A stretch of DNA of 64,000 nucleotides from Sphingobium wenxiniae (lineage in GTDB: Bacteria > Pseudomonadota > Alphaproteobacteria > Sphingomonadales > Sphingomonadaceae), in NCBI RefSeq assembly GCF_007830065.1, contig NZ_VLKK01000004.1, positions 62,001-126,000 on the forward strand, written 5' to 3'. The notes under the pieces were generated by a model. It had not been told where the DNA came from. It worked only from the letters and a program-made list of their open reading frames with translations, and searched no databases. The first letter of the stretch is position 1; every line of letters starts with the position of its first letter. A program made the translations under genes and the position numbers. Below, one piece after another: positions 1 through 7,748 of the stretch.

Positions 1-2
1 AT

Positions 3-365
3 ATCGTCATCACCACGGCGCTGATCCCCGGCCGCGCCGCGCCGCGCCTCATCACCGACGCACAGATCGCGACGATGAAGCCGGGCAGCGTGATCGTCGA
101 CCTGGCCGTCGAGCAGGGCGGCAATGTCGAGGGCGCGGTCGCCGGTGAAGTGGTCGAGCGTCACGGCGTCAAGATCGTGGGGCACAGGAATGTGCCCTCG
201 CGGCTGGCGGCGGACACTTCGGCCCTGTTCGCGCGCAACCTTTACAATTTCCTGTCCGCCTTCTGGGACAAGGAAAAGAACGCGCCCGTGCTGGACGAAG
301 AGATCGGCAACGCCATCCGCCTGACGCAGGGCGGCAAGGTCGTGAACGAACGCCTTCTGGGGTGA
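3..365 (+). CDS. pntAA: NAD(P) transhydrogenase subunit alpha part 1, C-terminal fragment
   Basis: This is the 3' end of a gene whose start lies before the window. The frame is open from base 3 and runs to a TGA. The visible part reads as the end of the NAD(H)-binding domain I of proton-translocating transhydrogenase, with [15 protein letters not shown] followed by [17 protein letters not shown], both typical of the PntA/alanine dehydrogenase fold. The cytoplasmic subunit passes hydride between NAD(H) and NADP(H), coupled to proton flow through the membrane subunits encoded next. The split into PntAA, PntAB and PntB is usual in alphaproteobacteria. The identification is firm; only the N-terminal part is unseen. 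Confidence 0.93.
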   Translation: MVITTALIPGRAAPRLITDAQIATMKPGSVIVDLAVEQGGNVEGAVAGEVVERHGVKIVGHRNVPSRLAADTSALFARNLYNFLSAFWDKEKNAPVLDEEIGNAIRLTQGGKVVNERLLG

Positions 366-439
366 GGTAATGGCGCGCGGCCGGAGTGCTGCGCGCACCA
401 TGTCCCGCGGAAAGGCGGGACGAACGGGGAGTAGGAAAG

Positions 440-724
440 ATGGACTTCATCTCCATCCTGTCGATTTTCGTGCTGGCGTGCTTCGTCGGCTATTATGTGG
501 TGTGGTCGGTGACCCCGGCGCTCCACACGCCGTTGATGGCAGTCACCAATGCCATTTCCTCCGTCATCATCGTCGGCGCGCTGGTCGCGTCGGCGGAAGC
601 GGGCAGCGCGGCCGCCAAATATCTGGGCCTGATCGCGGTGACGCTCGCATCGGTCAACATCTTCGGCGGCTTCGCCGTCACTGAACGGATGTTGGCGATG
701 TACAAGAAGAAGGAGCGCAAATGA
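440..724 (+). CDS. pntAB: NAD(P) transhydrogenase subunit alpha part 2 (membrane)
   Basis: This 94-residue integral membrane subunit corresponds to the membrane part of the alpha chain in unsplit transhydrogenases. It shows about three hydrophobic segments (ISILSIFVLACFVGYYVVW, the AISSVIIVGALVA region and YLGLIAVTLASVNIFGGF) and ends with a basic MYKKKERK tail. I chose the ATG at 440 over one at 386, because the earlier start would add an arginine-rich leader unlike the family, and GGAAAG precedes 440 closely. The stop overlaps the start of pntB (ATGA), indicating translational coupling. Confidence 0.93.
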   Translation: MDFISILSIFVLACFVGYYVVWSVTPALHTPLMAVTNAISSVIIVGALVASAEAGSAAAKYLGLIAVTLASVNIFGGFAVTERMLAMYKKKERK

Positions 725-2178
725 TGTTGCAGACCGTCATCGCGATGGCCGCGGCAGGCGCTGAAGGCTTCGCCGCTTCGCCCTTCGTCTCGCTCGCCTA
801 TCTGATCGCGGGCGTCCTTTTCATCCTCGCGCTGCGGGGTCTGTCCAGCCCGGCTTCGAGCCGTCGGGGCAACCGCATGGGCATGGCGGGCATGGCGATT
901 GCCGTCGCCACCACGCTCTATACCCATGACGTCATCTCCCTGCCGGAGATCGTGGGCGCCATCGCCATCGGCGGCGCGATCGGTTTCGTCATCGCGCGCA
1001 AGATCGAGATGACCGCGATGCCGCAGCTCGTGGCGGCGTTCCACTCGCTCGTCGGTCTGGCGGCGGTGCTGGTCGGCGCGGCGGCTTTTCTCAATCCGGG
1101 CGCATTCGGCATTCTCGACGCGCTGACCGGCGAGATTCACAATGCCAGCCGGATCGAAATGGGGCTGGGCGTCGCCATCGGCGCGATCACATTCTCCGGC
1201 TCGGTCATCGCCTTCCTCAAGCTCAACGGCAACATGTCGGGCAAGCCGATCATGCTGCCCGCACGGCACCTCATCAATTTGGGCACGCTGGCGGCGATTC
1301 TGGGGCTGATCGCCTATTTCGTCACCGACCAGAGCCCTTGGATATTCTGGACCGTCACGGCATTGAGCTTCATCATCGGCTTCCTGCTCATCATCCCCAT
1401 CGGCGGCGCGGACATGCCGGTCGTCGTGTCGATGCTGAACAGCTATTCCGGCTGGGCGGCGGCGGCGATGGGCTTTACGCTGGGCAACACCGCGATGATC
1501 ATCACCGGCGCGCTGGTGGGGTCTTCGGGTGCGATCCTGTCCTACATCATGTGCAAGGCGATGAATCGCAGCTTCATCAGCGTGATCGCGGGCGGCTTCG
1601 GCGCGGAGGCGGCTTCGGCGGGCGGCGGCGCTTCGGCGGTCGACCGGCCCTACAAGCGCGGCAGCGCGGAGGACGCGGCGTTCCTGATGAAGCAGGCGGA
1701 CAGCGTCATCATCGTGCCGGGCTACGGCATGGCGGTCAGCCAGGCGCAGCACGCGCTCCGCGAAATGGGCGATCTGCTCAAGAAGGAAGGCGTGTCGGTC
1801 AAATACGCCATCCATCCGGTCGCGGGCCGTATGCCGGGGCACATGAACGTGCTGCTGGCCGAAGCGAACGTGCCCTATGACGAGGTGTTCGAGCTGGAGG
1901 ACATCAACAGCGAATTCGGTCAGGCCGACGTCGCCTTCGTCATCGGCGCGAACGACGTGACCAACCCGGCGGCGAAGACCGACAAGTCCTCGCCGATCTA
2001 TGGCATGCCCATCCTGGACGTCGCCAACGCCAAGTCTGTGCTGTTCGTGAAGCGCTCCATGGGCGGGGCGGGCTATGCCGGCGTCGACAATGAAGTCTTC
2101 TATATGGACAACACCATGATGCTGCTGGCCGATGCGAAGAAGATGGTCGAGGAAATCGTCAAGGGGCTTGCCCACTAA
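721..2178 (+). CDS. pntB: NAD(P) transhydrogenase subunit beta
   Basis: PntB has 485 residues, the normal length. The N-terminal half is a run of hydrophobic helices that form the proton channel with PntAB. The C-terminal domain III binds NADP(H); its motif IVPGYGMAVSQAQ lies near residue 335 and is followed by HPVAGRMPGHMNVLLAEA and GANDVTNPAA, all diagnostic of domain III. The start overlaps the pntAB stop. A strong hairpin terminator follows about 25 nt after the stop, so this is the last gene of the pnt operon. The complex uses the proton gradient to make NADPH. Confidence 0.97.
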   Translation: MMLQTVIAMAAAGAEGFAASPFVSLAYLIAGVLFILALRGLSSPASSRRGNRMGMAGMAIAVATTLYTHDVISLPEIVGAIAIGGAIGFVIARKIEMTAMPQLVAAFHSLVGLAAVLVGAAAFLNPGAFGILDALTGEIHNASRIEMGLGVAIGAITFSGSVIAFLKLNGNMSGKPIMLPARHLINLGTLAAILGLIAYFVTDQSPWIFWTVTALSFIIGFLLIIPIGGADMPVVVSMLNSYSGWAAAAMGFTLGNTAMIITGALVGSSGAILSYIMCKAMNRSFISVIAGGFGAEAASAGGGASAVDRPYKRGSAEDAAFLMKQADSVIIVPGYGMAVSQAQHALREMGDLLKKEGVSVKYAIHPVAGRMPGHMNVLLAEANVPYDEVFELEDINSEFGQADVAFVIGANDVTNPAAKTDKSSPIYGMPILDVANAKSVLFVKRSMGGAGYAGVDNEVFYMDNTMMLLADAKKMVEEIVKGLAH

Positions 2179-2201
2179 GGCAGGCTTCCCGTAACGCTGT
2201 G

Positions 2202-2240
2202 ACGGACGGCGGCGCTTCACGCGCCGCCGTCCGTTCGCTT
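2202..2240 (+). terminator. Rho-independent terminator of the pnt operon
   Basis: A perfect 14-bp inverted repeat (ACGGACGGCGGCGC / GCGCCGCCGTCCGT) with a 5-nt TTCAC loop is followed by TCGCTTTTG. It sits directly downstream of pntB and before the next start codon. Confidence 0.85.
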
Positions 2241-2263
2241 TTGCAAGAGTATGTGACCTGCTT

Positions 2264-2971
2264 ATGCGTAAACTCGGTCTGATCGGTGGTCTCAGCTGGA
2301 TTTCCACCGCCCGCTATTATGAGATCATCAATCGGACCGTCCATCGCGCGAAGGGCGGGCAGCATAGCGCGCCCCTGCTGATCGAAAGCCTGGACTTCGC
2401 CCAGGTTGCGGGCAGCGTGACGCAGGACGATTGGGACAGCGCCGCAGACCATCTGACCGGCGCGGCCCGGCGGCTGGAGCAGGCGGGCGCGCAAAGCCTG
2501 CTGATCTGCGCCAATTCCATGCACCGGGTCTATGAGCGCGTGCAGGAAACGGTCAGCATACCGATCATCCACATCGCCGATGTCGTCGGCGCGCGGATGG
2601 CGGGCGACAATGTCGAGAAAGCGGCGCTTATCGGCACGCGCAATGTGATGATGGAGAAATTCTACCGGCAGCGGCTGGTGTCCCACGGTGTTTCGCTGCT
2701 GCCGCCCGACATGGAACTGGCCGACCGGATCAATCATATCGTCTATGATGAATTGACCGTGGGCAAGGTCAATCGCGAATCCGAACGCTTCATGCGCTCC
2801 GAACTGACCGACATCGCCAAGGAGGATGTGCAGGCCGTGGTTCTGGCTTGCACCGAACTGGAACTGATCGTCGATGTGAAGGCCAATGTGCTGCCCATCT
2901 ACGACTGCACTTCGATTCACGCCAAGGCGGGGGCGGCGTTCATCCTCGGCGAACAGGAACCGGGCAGATAA
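2264..2971 (+). CDS. Aspartate/glutamate racemase family protein
   Basis: This 235-residue protein belongs to the cofactor-independent Asp/Glu/hydantoin racemase superfamily. It starts with the typical MRKLGLIGGLSW and carries the two expected catalytic cysteines: C82 in CANSMH (family form CNTMH) and C196 in ACTEL. These act as the paired acid/base for racemisation through a planar carbanion, most often on L-/D-aspartate in this RacD-like branch. Length and motifs are complete. The gene stands alone between a terminator and a palindromic repeat. The exact substrate cannot be read from the sequence; MurI is less likely because the motif pattern is RacD-like. Confidence 0.85.
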   Translation: MRKLGLIGGLSWISTARYYEIINRTVHRAKGGQHSAPLLIESLDFAQVAGSVTQDDWDSAADHLTGAARRLEQAGAQSLLICANSMHRVYERVQETVSIPIIHIADVVGARMAGDNVEKAALIGTRNVMMEKFYRQRLVSHGVSLLPPDMELADRINHIVYDELTVGKVNRESERFMRSELTDIAKEDVQAVVLACTELELIVDVKANVLPIYDCTSIHAKAGAAFILGEQEPGR

Positions 2972-3042
2972 CCGCACGGCTGTAAGACGGCGGAACGTGT
3001 GGCCGGTTTGGGTGGTTTTCGGGCGTTGCAGCCTCCCCTCTT

Positions 3043-3114
3043 CCGTCATGCCAGCGAAAGCTGGCATCTCTCTTCTTCGTAGGTGCGAGATCCCAGCTTT
3101 TGCTGGGATGACGG
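3043..3114. repeat. Palindromic intergenic repeat, family A copy 1
   Basis: The element begins CCGTCATGCCAGCGAAAGCT and ends with its imperfect inverse, AGCTTTTGCTGGGATGACGG, with inner arms that also pair (CCAGCgaaaGCTGG; CCCAGCttttGCTGGG). It lies between the convergent racemase and DUF2147 genes. Copies of the same family are at 13165–13243 and 39535–39624. It may also act as a bidirectional terminator. Confidence 0.8.
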
Positions 3115-3170
3115 ACAATGAAGGTCAGCAAAGGCCGATGACGGTCGTTCAAAGCAAGCGGCGACCTGCC

Positions 3171-3599
3171 TTATCGCACCGGCGTCCAGACTTGCGCCTT
3201 GCAGAAGAAGGCGATGCAGCCCTGCACTTTCAGCGTGCCGTCAGGATTGCGGCTGACCTTGCTGGTGTAGCTCTTGCCGCTTTCGGGGTCGTAGATCGTG
3301 CCCTTCCAGAGCGAGCCGGCATCATTGAAGCCGCTCAGCAGCGCCAGCCCCGCCAGCGGCCTGGACCGGAGCGCGGGATCGGGATTTTTAATATCGGTCT
3401 GGGGCCGGCCCGGCGTGGGCTTCACGATGCGCTCGATGCGGCCGCACAGATTTTTGCCGCAGGGCACGATCTGGACGATGGCTTTGCCCTCGACCGTGGC
3501 CCAGCGGCCAGTGATCGGCTCCGCAGCTAGCGCCGGGATGGCCGTGACAAGGAGCGCGGCGGGCGCAAGAGCGGCGAAAGGGCCGGATCGGGAGAACAT
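3171..3599 (-). CDS. DUF2147 secreted protein
   Basis: This is a predicted exported protein of 142 residues. A signal peptide covers residues 1–25 (MFSRSGPFAALAPAALLVTA then IPALA, cut before AEPITG). The mature part shows the DUF2147 pattern: GRWATVEGKAIVQI, CGKNLCGRIERI, LLSGFN then WKGTIYDPESGKSYTSK, and a closing VQGCIAFFCKAQVW. DUF2147 proteins are small periplasmic beta-rich proteins of unknown role, and the cysteine pairs suggest disulfides. An upstream in-frame start at 3668 would add a non-signal leader; AGGAAGAGG about 8 nt before 3599 supports the shorter form. Confidence 0.85.
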   Translation of the reverse strand: MFSRSGPFAALAPAALLVTAIPALAAEPITGRWATVEGKAIVQIVPCGKNLCGRIERIVKPTPGRPQTDIKNPDPALRSRPLAGLALLSGFNDAGSLWKGTIYDPESGKSYTSKVSRNPDGTLKVQGCIAFFCKAQVWTPVR

Positions 3600-3730
3600 C
3601 GGGCAACCTCTTCCTGTCTTTCTGTTTCCGGCAGGATAAGACGGGAAGAAAGCGCGCGCCACCGCCAAGAAACGGCGGATGGCGCGGGAAAACGCGGGAC
3701 GTTACGGCAACGCCCCTTCGGGGAGGAAAA

Positions 3731-4720
3731 TTATTTGAAGGCTTGGCTGATCGAGCAGGCGGCCGGGCCGAGAATCACCACAAACAGCGTCGGCAGGATG
3801 AAGAGAATCAGCGGCACGGTCATGATCGCGGGCAGGCGGGCGGCCTTTTCCTCGGCGCGCATCATGCGTTCGTGGCGGAATTCGGCGGACAGGACGCGCA
3901 ACGCGGAGGCCAGCGGCGTGCCGTATTTTTCCGTCTGGATCATGGTCGTCACCACGCCCTTCACCGCGTCGAGATTGACGCGCGTGGCAAGATTTTCGAA
4001 GGCCATGCGGCGGTCCGTCAGGAAGGCCAGCTCAATGGCGGTAAGCTGAAATTCGTCGCCCAGTTCAGGATAGGCCTTGCCCAGTTCGCGCGCTACGCGG
4101 CTGAAGGCGGCATCGACCGTCAGGCCCGCTTCGGCGCAGATCACCAGCAGGTCGAGCGCGTCAGGCAACCCCTTGCGGATCGCGGCGGACCGCTTCTGCA
4201 CCTTGTTGTTGATATAGAGGTCTGGCCCCTTGTAGGAGAGCAGCAAGGCCCCGGCGAACACCATAAACCGCTTGAAACCGCCCCAATCGGGGAAGAAATC
4301 CACGCCATAGATCAACAGTGCCGCCATGCCGCCGCAAACGATGGGCAGGACCATGCGGGCGAAGATGACGGCGACGGCCCATTCCTTCGACCGGATGCCC
4401 GCCTGCGCCATACGGGTCTGCACGTCGCGCAACTGGTCGTCCTGCAACACCTGAAGGCTGGACAGGAAGGACCGCATCCGATCGGTCGTCTGGTTCTTCT
4501 TGACCAGTCTGGCCCGGCGCTTGACAGTCGAGGCGGTAATGCCCGCCTTGAGCTGCTCGCGCCGCGCGTTCAGCGCCTTGACGCGCCTGGTCATCGGATC
4601 GCGCACGGTCATGACCGTATAGAGCGCGAAGATCACGGCCATCGTCGCCAACCCGGCAAGCAGCGCGCCGAAGTCGGTGGCTGTCAGGCCGAAGAGGGTG
4701 CCGGTCGGGGTCGCTTCCAT
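3731..4720 (-). CDS. tadC: Tad pilus inner-membrane protein TadC (type II secretion F domain)
   Basis: This 329-residue protein is one of two inner-membrane platform proteins of the Flp/Tad pilus. An N-terminal membrane helix is followed by a charged region, two central helices, and a type II secretion system F domain in the C-terminal half starting near IRKGLPDALDLLVICAEAGL and ending in a strongly hydrophobic helix (PLILFILPTLFVVILGP). The TadC form is distinguished from TadB by this DALDLLVICAEAGL pattern and by gene order. It lies 18 nt after tadB and is the last gene of the operon seen here. Confidence 0.92.
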   Translation of the reverse strand: MEATPTGTLFGLTATDFGALLAGLATMAVIFALYTVMTVRDPMTRRVKALNARREQLKAGITASTVKRRARLVKKNQTTDRMRSFLSSLQVLQDDQLRDVQTRMAQAGIRSKEWAVAVIFARMVLPIVCGGMAALLIYGVDFFPDWGGFKRFMVFAGALLLSYKGPDLYINNKVQKRSAAIRKGLPDALDLLVICAEAGLTVDAAFSRVARELGKAYPELGDEFQLTAIELAFLTDRRMAFENLATRVNLDAVKGVVTTMIQTEKYGTPLASALRVLSAEFRHERMMRAEEKAARLPAIMTVPLILFILPTLFVVILGPAACSISQAFK

Positions 4721-4738
4721 GATTGCCTTGCTCCCCTG

Positions 4739-5737
4739 TCAGATCTCGAAGTTGATCATCTGCGCCATGATGAAGGCGCCGATGCCCATCCAGCACATGC
4801 CCCCGATGCCGATCACCTGCATCAGCGACAGGCCGAACAAACCCATGGGATCGGATGTGTAAAAGGGGCTCATATAGTCGAAGTTGATATAGCTGATGAG
4901 GCCGAAGACGATGAACGGCAGCGCGCCGATGATATAGGCGGATGCCTTGGATTCCGAGGACATGGCCCGAATCTTCAGCTTCATTTGCGCGCGCTGGCGC
5001 AGCACGGTCGCAAGGTTCGAGAGCGTTTCGGCGAGGTTGCCGCCGGTTTCGCGCTGGATCGCGAGCGAGATGACGAAGAACTGGAATTCGGCCGTGCCAA
5101 GGCGGTCGGCGGTTTCCTGGAGCGCCTGGTCCATCGTCTTGCCGATCTTGATGCGTTCGGTGATGAGCCGGAACTCCTCGCCCACCGGGCCGGGGATTTC
5201 CGCCGCCACCACGGCCAGCGTTTCGGCGATGGGAAGGCCCGAGCGCAGGCCGCGCGTCAGAAGCTCCAGCGCGTCGGGGAACTTGGCATTGAACAGGTTG
5301 ATCCGCTTGTTGATGAGGCGGCCGACCCACCAGTGCGGCAGGCCCAGACCCGCCGCCAGCGATACCATCAGCGCGAATAGCAGCGGAAAGCCGCGCAGCA
5401 TCATCACCGCGGCCGTGAACAGGAAGATCACGGAGCAGGCCGTCATATACTGGCTGAGCGTCCACTTCCTGCCCGTCATCCGAAGCCGCTTGGTCAGATT
5501 TTCCGGGTCGGGGATCAGCGACACCAGCATCTTCATTTCGGTGACGGGCTGGCGGCTGTCGATGACCCGGCGCATCCGCGCTTCCAGCACCGCTTCGGCG
5601 GAATCGCTGTGCCGGCCGCGGATCAATGCGATGCGGCGCTTGCGGGCCTTGTCGGGCGACGGGCCGGAAAAGGCCGCCATGACAAGCCCCAGTAGGGTCG
5701 CCAGCAGCACCGCCATCAGGATGATCTTGCCGTCCAT
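4739..5737 (-). CDS. tadB: Tad pilus inner-membrane protein TadB (type II secretion F domain)
   Basis: This 332-residue platform protein partners TadC. One N-terminal membrane segment, a basic cytoplasmic stretch (SPDKARKRRIALIRGRHSD), two central helices, then an F domain (FPDALELLTRGLRSGLPIAE ... IQRETGGNLAETLSNLA) and two C-terminal helices can be seen. The ETGGNLAETL motif is typical of TadB. The gene normally follows the CpaF/TadA ATPase; here the gene 53 nt upstream is cpaE and no ATPase gene intervenes. The start has the usual membrane-protein N-terminus MDGKIILMAVLLATLLGLVM. Confidence 0.92.
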   Translation of the reverse strand: MDGKIILMAVLLATLLGLVMAAFSGPSPDKARKRRIALIRGRHSDSAEAVLEARMRRVIDSRQPVTEMKMLVSLIPDPENLTKRLRMTGRKWTLSQYMTACSVIFLFTAAVMMLRGFPLLFALMVSLAAGLGLPHWWVGRLINKRINLFNAKFPDALELLTRGLRSGLPIAETLAVVAAEIPGPVGEEFRLITERIKIGKTMDQALQETADRLGTAEFQFFVISLAIQRETGGNLAETLSNLATVLRQRAQMKLKIRAMSSESKASAYIIGALPFIVFGLISYINFDYMSPFYTSDPMGLFGLSLMQVIGIGGMCWMGIGAFIMAQMINFEI

Positions 5738-5790
5738 GTGCTCGCCTGTTCCGTTTCAGCAGGGAATGCGCCGTGCGGCGGCGCGCCGCA

Positions 5791-7071
5791 TCAGTTGTTG
5801 AGCGCCGCCTTCGCCCTGCGCGAAGGGATCAGGCCCTTGAGATCGCCGATCTTGCCGAGCAGGGAGTCGCCCTTCTTCTTCCGTCCACCGTCATCCTCTT
5901 CGGCTTCGGCGGCGCCGAGTACGTCCTTCACCATGGCGGTACAAGCCGCCCCGACCTTGCTGCCCTTGGCGGCTTCGGCAATCGTCTTGCCGAGCTTGGC
6001 GGCCTGCGACGCGGCTTTGAGGTCGAAGGGGATCAGCACGTCGATGGCCCGTTCGATCGACTGTTCGAAATCCTTGCGGCTGATTTCCGGGGAACCGGGA
6101 TGGACGCGGTTGGCCACCACCAGCACGCGCGCATGGGGCGCGCCGGTCTTGAGCCAGGACAGCAGGCGGATCGTGTCGCGCGCGCCCGCCAGCGTCATTT
6201 CAGTGACGATCATCGCCACATTGACGTCGCCCATCAGATGCGGATGCTGGATCATCATGCCGCGCGGCAGATCGATGACGGTGCATTCGAAGGCGGCGTG
6301 GAACTCTTCCAGCAACTGATAGAAGGCACCGCCGTCCGTCATCATCGGCATGCTGATCGGCGCTTCGGCCGACAGGATCGCCAGATTGTCGCTGGCCCGG
6401 ACCATGGCGCGTTCGATGAACAGGCCATCGATGCGGCCGGGATTTTCAATGGCGTCGATCAGGCCGCGCCCTGGCTCCAGGTCCATCGCAAGCGCATTGG
6501 TGCCGAAATGGACGTCGAGGTCCAGCAGGGCGGTCGAGCGCTGATGCTGGCTGCTGAGCAGCCACGCCAGCGACGTCGCCAGGCTGGACGCGCCTACGCC
6601 GCCGCGCGTACCGATGACGGCGGCCGTCATGTGCGGCCGCTCCACCGTTCCTTCGCGGGGCGCGAAGAACACGGCCTGGGCCTGCGCCAGCGCATCGCGC
6701 AGCTGGTCCGCGCCGAAGGGCTTGAGCAGATAGTCCTGAATGCCGCTGGCCAGCAGGTCGCGATAGAGGCGCACATCGTTGACCTGCCCGGCGGCGATCA
6801 CCACCGTGCCCGGCTCGCACACTTCGGCGAGGCTGTTGATGTCGCTAAGCGGATCACCGCTTTCGGACATGTCGACGAACAGGATTTGCGGCGATGCGGT
6901 GATCGACAGGCTTTGCACCGCGTTGCGCATCCCGCCCTTGTTCACCTTTTCCGGTGCCCAGCCCATTTCGGAGGCCACCGCGCGGAGAAGATCGAAGCTG
7001 TGATCGTCGCAAACGAAGGCATGGAACGGGTCACGCTGTCCGTTCATGCCGGGTTTCCAGGGTGCGTTCAT
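5791..7071 (-). CDS. cpaE: Tad pilus assembly protein CpaE/TadZ (MinD-like ATPase)
   Basis: This 426-residue protein joins an N-terminal response-regulator-like domain (about residues 15–135, with ILFVDMS around D67 and a conserved K117 in LLKPFG) to a ParA/MinD-type ATPase domain. The deviant Walker A reads GTRGGVGASSLA near residue 154. It lacks the signature lysine of KGGVGKT, as is usual in CpaE/TadZ, and is followed by TALLDLDVHFGT. It localises the pilus machine in the cell. I chose the start at 7071 because TGGAGG lies 8 nt upstream; a start at 7086 would overlap cpaD. An acidic/basic tail ends the protein. Confidence 0.92.
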   Translation of the reverse strand: MNAPWKPGMNGQRDPFHAFVCDDHSFDLLRAVASEMGWAPEKVNKGGMRNAVQSLSITASPQILFVDMSESGDPLSDINSLAEVCEPGTVVIAAGQVNDVRLYRDLLASGIQDYLLKPFGADQLRDALAQAQAVFFAPREGTVERPHMTAAVIGTRGGVGASSLATSLAWLLSSQHQRSTALLDLDVHFGTNALAMDLEPGRGLIDAIENPGRIDGLFIERAMVRASDNLAILSAEAPISMPMMTDGGAFYQLLEEFHAAFECTVIDLPRGMMIQHPHLMGDVNVAMIVTEMTLAGARDTIRLLSWLKTGAPHARVLVVANRVHPGSPEISRKDFEQSIERAIDVLIPFDLKAASQAAKLGKTIAEAAKGSKVGAACTAMVKDVLGAAEAEEDDGGRKKKGDSLLGKIGDLKGLIPSRRAKAALNN

Positions 7072-7072
7072 G

Positions 7073-7732
7073 TCACTGGCCTCCATATTGGGACTTGAGT
7101 CCCCCGGACCCGGTCGGCGCCTTTTCGCGATAAGTCGAAATCGCGCGGTTCGACGTGGCGGTGCGCAGGTCGCTTTCGCTCGCCTGACCGCGCACCAGGT
7201 CTTCCGGATTGGCGATCATGGCGGCCATATTGCTGTTCACGCTGCATCCGTAATTGGACGAAACGCCAAGGCCGGGGTCGGCTTCGGGCTTGGACCGCCA
7301 ATCGGGGCAACCGGGCACGCTGGCCATGGCCCGGCGCACGATCAGCCGGACGCTGCCCTGCGGCGCGGACCCGGCGACGGCCGAGCTGTCTTCGTCGACC
7401 AACAGGCCGTAACGTGCAACGACATTGGCGATGCCATCGCGCAGCGCGGCGCTGTAATAGCCGGGATCGCCCGCCAGCGAGACGCGGTCGCCATAGCCGA
7501 CGCCGATCGATACGAACCATTCATTCAGGCGGCCCGCTTCCGATGCGGAAAGGCCGCCATCCATGCCGCCCTGCACGTCGAACGTGTAGGCCGCGTGGCT
7601 CACGACCGGTTGATGGACCGAATCCACGCTGCGATTGGGACCGCTGCGGGCGCGCGCATCGGCTGTGGCCGGGAGAGCCATCAGGGCGATGACGCCGAGG
7701 CGGACGATGCTTTTCGTAGAGAGGGAAGTCAT
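7073..7732 (-). CDS. cpaD: Tad pilus assembly protein CpaD
   Basis: CpaD (219 residues) is the small periplasmic or outer-membrane partner of the CpaC secretin. It has a signal peptide (LGVIALMALPATADARA) and the CpaD family pattern: LNEWFVSIGVGYGDRVSL, VARYGLLVDEDSS, VRLIVRRAMASVPGCPDW and NYGCSVNSNMAAMIANPEDL. Many CpaD homologues are lipoproteins, but no lipobox cysteine is visible at this N-terminus. I chose the start at 7732, which has AAGGACG upstream and gives a clean signal peptide. It begins 16 nt after the cpaC stop and ends just before the cpaE start. Confidence 0.9.
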   Translation of the reverse strand: MTSLSTKSIVRLGVIALMALPATADARARSGPNRSVDSVHQPVVSHAAYTFDVQGGMDGGLSASEAGRLNEWFVSIGVGYGDRVSLAGDPGYYSAALRDGIANVVARYGLLVDEDSSAVAGSAPQGSVRLIVRRAMASVPGCPDWRSKPEADPGLGVSSNYGCSVNSNMAAMIANPEDLVRGQASESDLRTATSNRAISTYREKAPTGSGGLKSQYGGQ

Positions 7733-7748
7733 GGCTTTCGTCCTTACG

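Noticed and set aside
493..2307. 604-residue minus-strand open frame over the pnt genes
   Set aside because: It is antisense to pntAB and pntB, is rich in Arg/His/Asp, and shows no family motifs; it is a by-product of high GC.
3743..5380. 545-residue plus-strand open frame over tadB/tadC
   Set aside because: It mirrors the pilus genes, has no domain signature and a composition typical of shadow frames.
5773..7098. 441-residue plus-strand open frame over cpaE
   Set aside because: It is antisense to a clear CpaE and lacks motifs.
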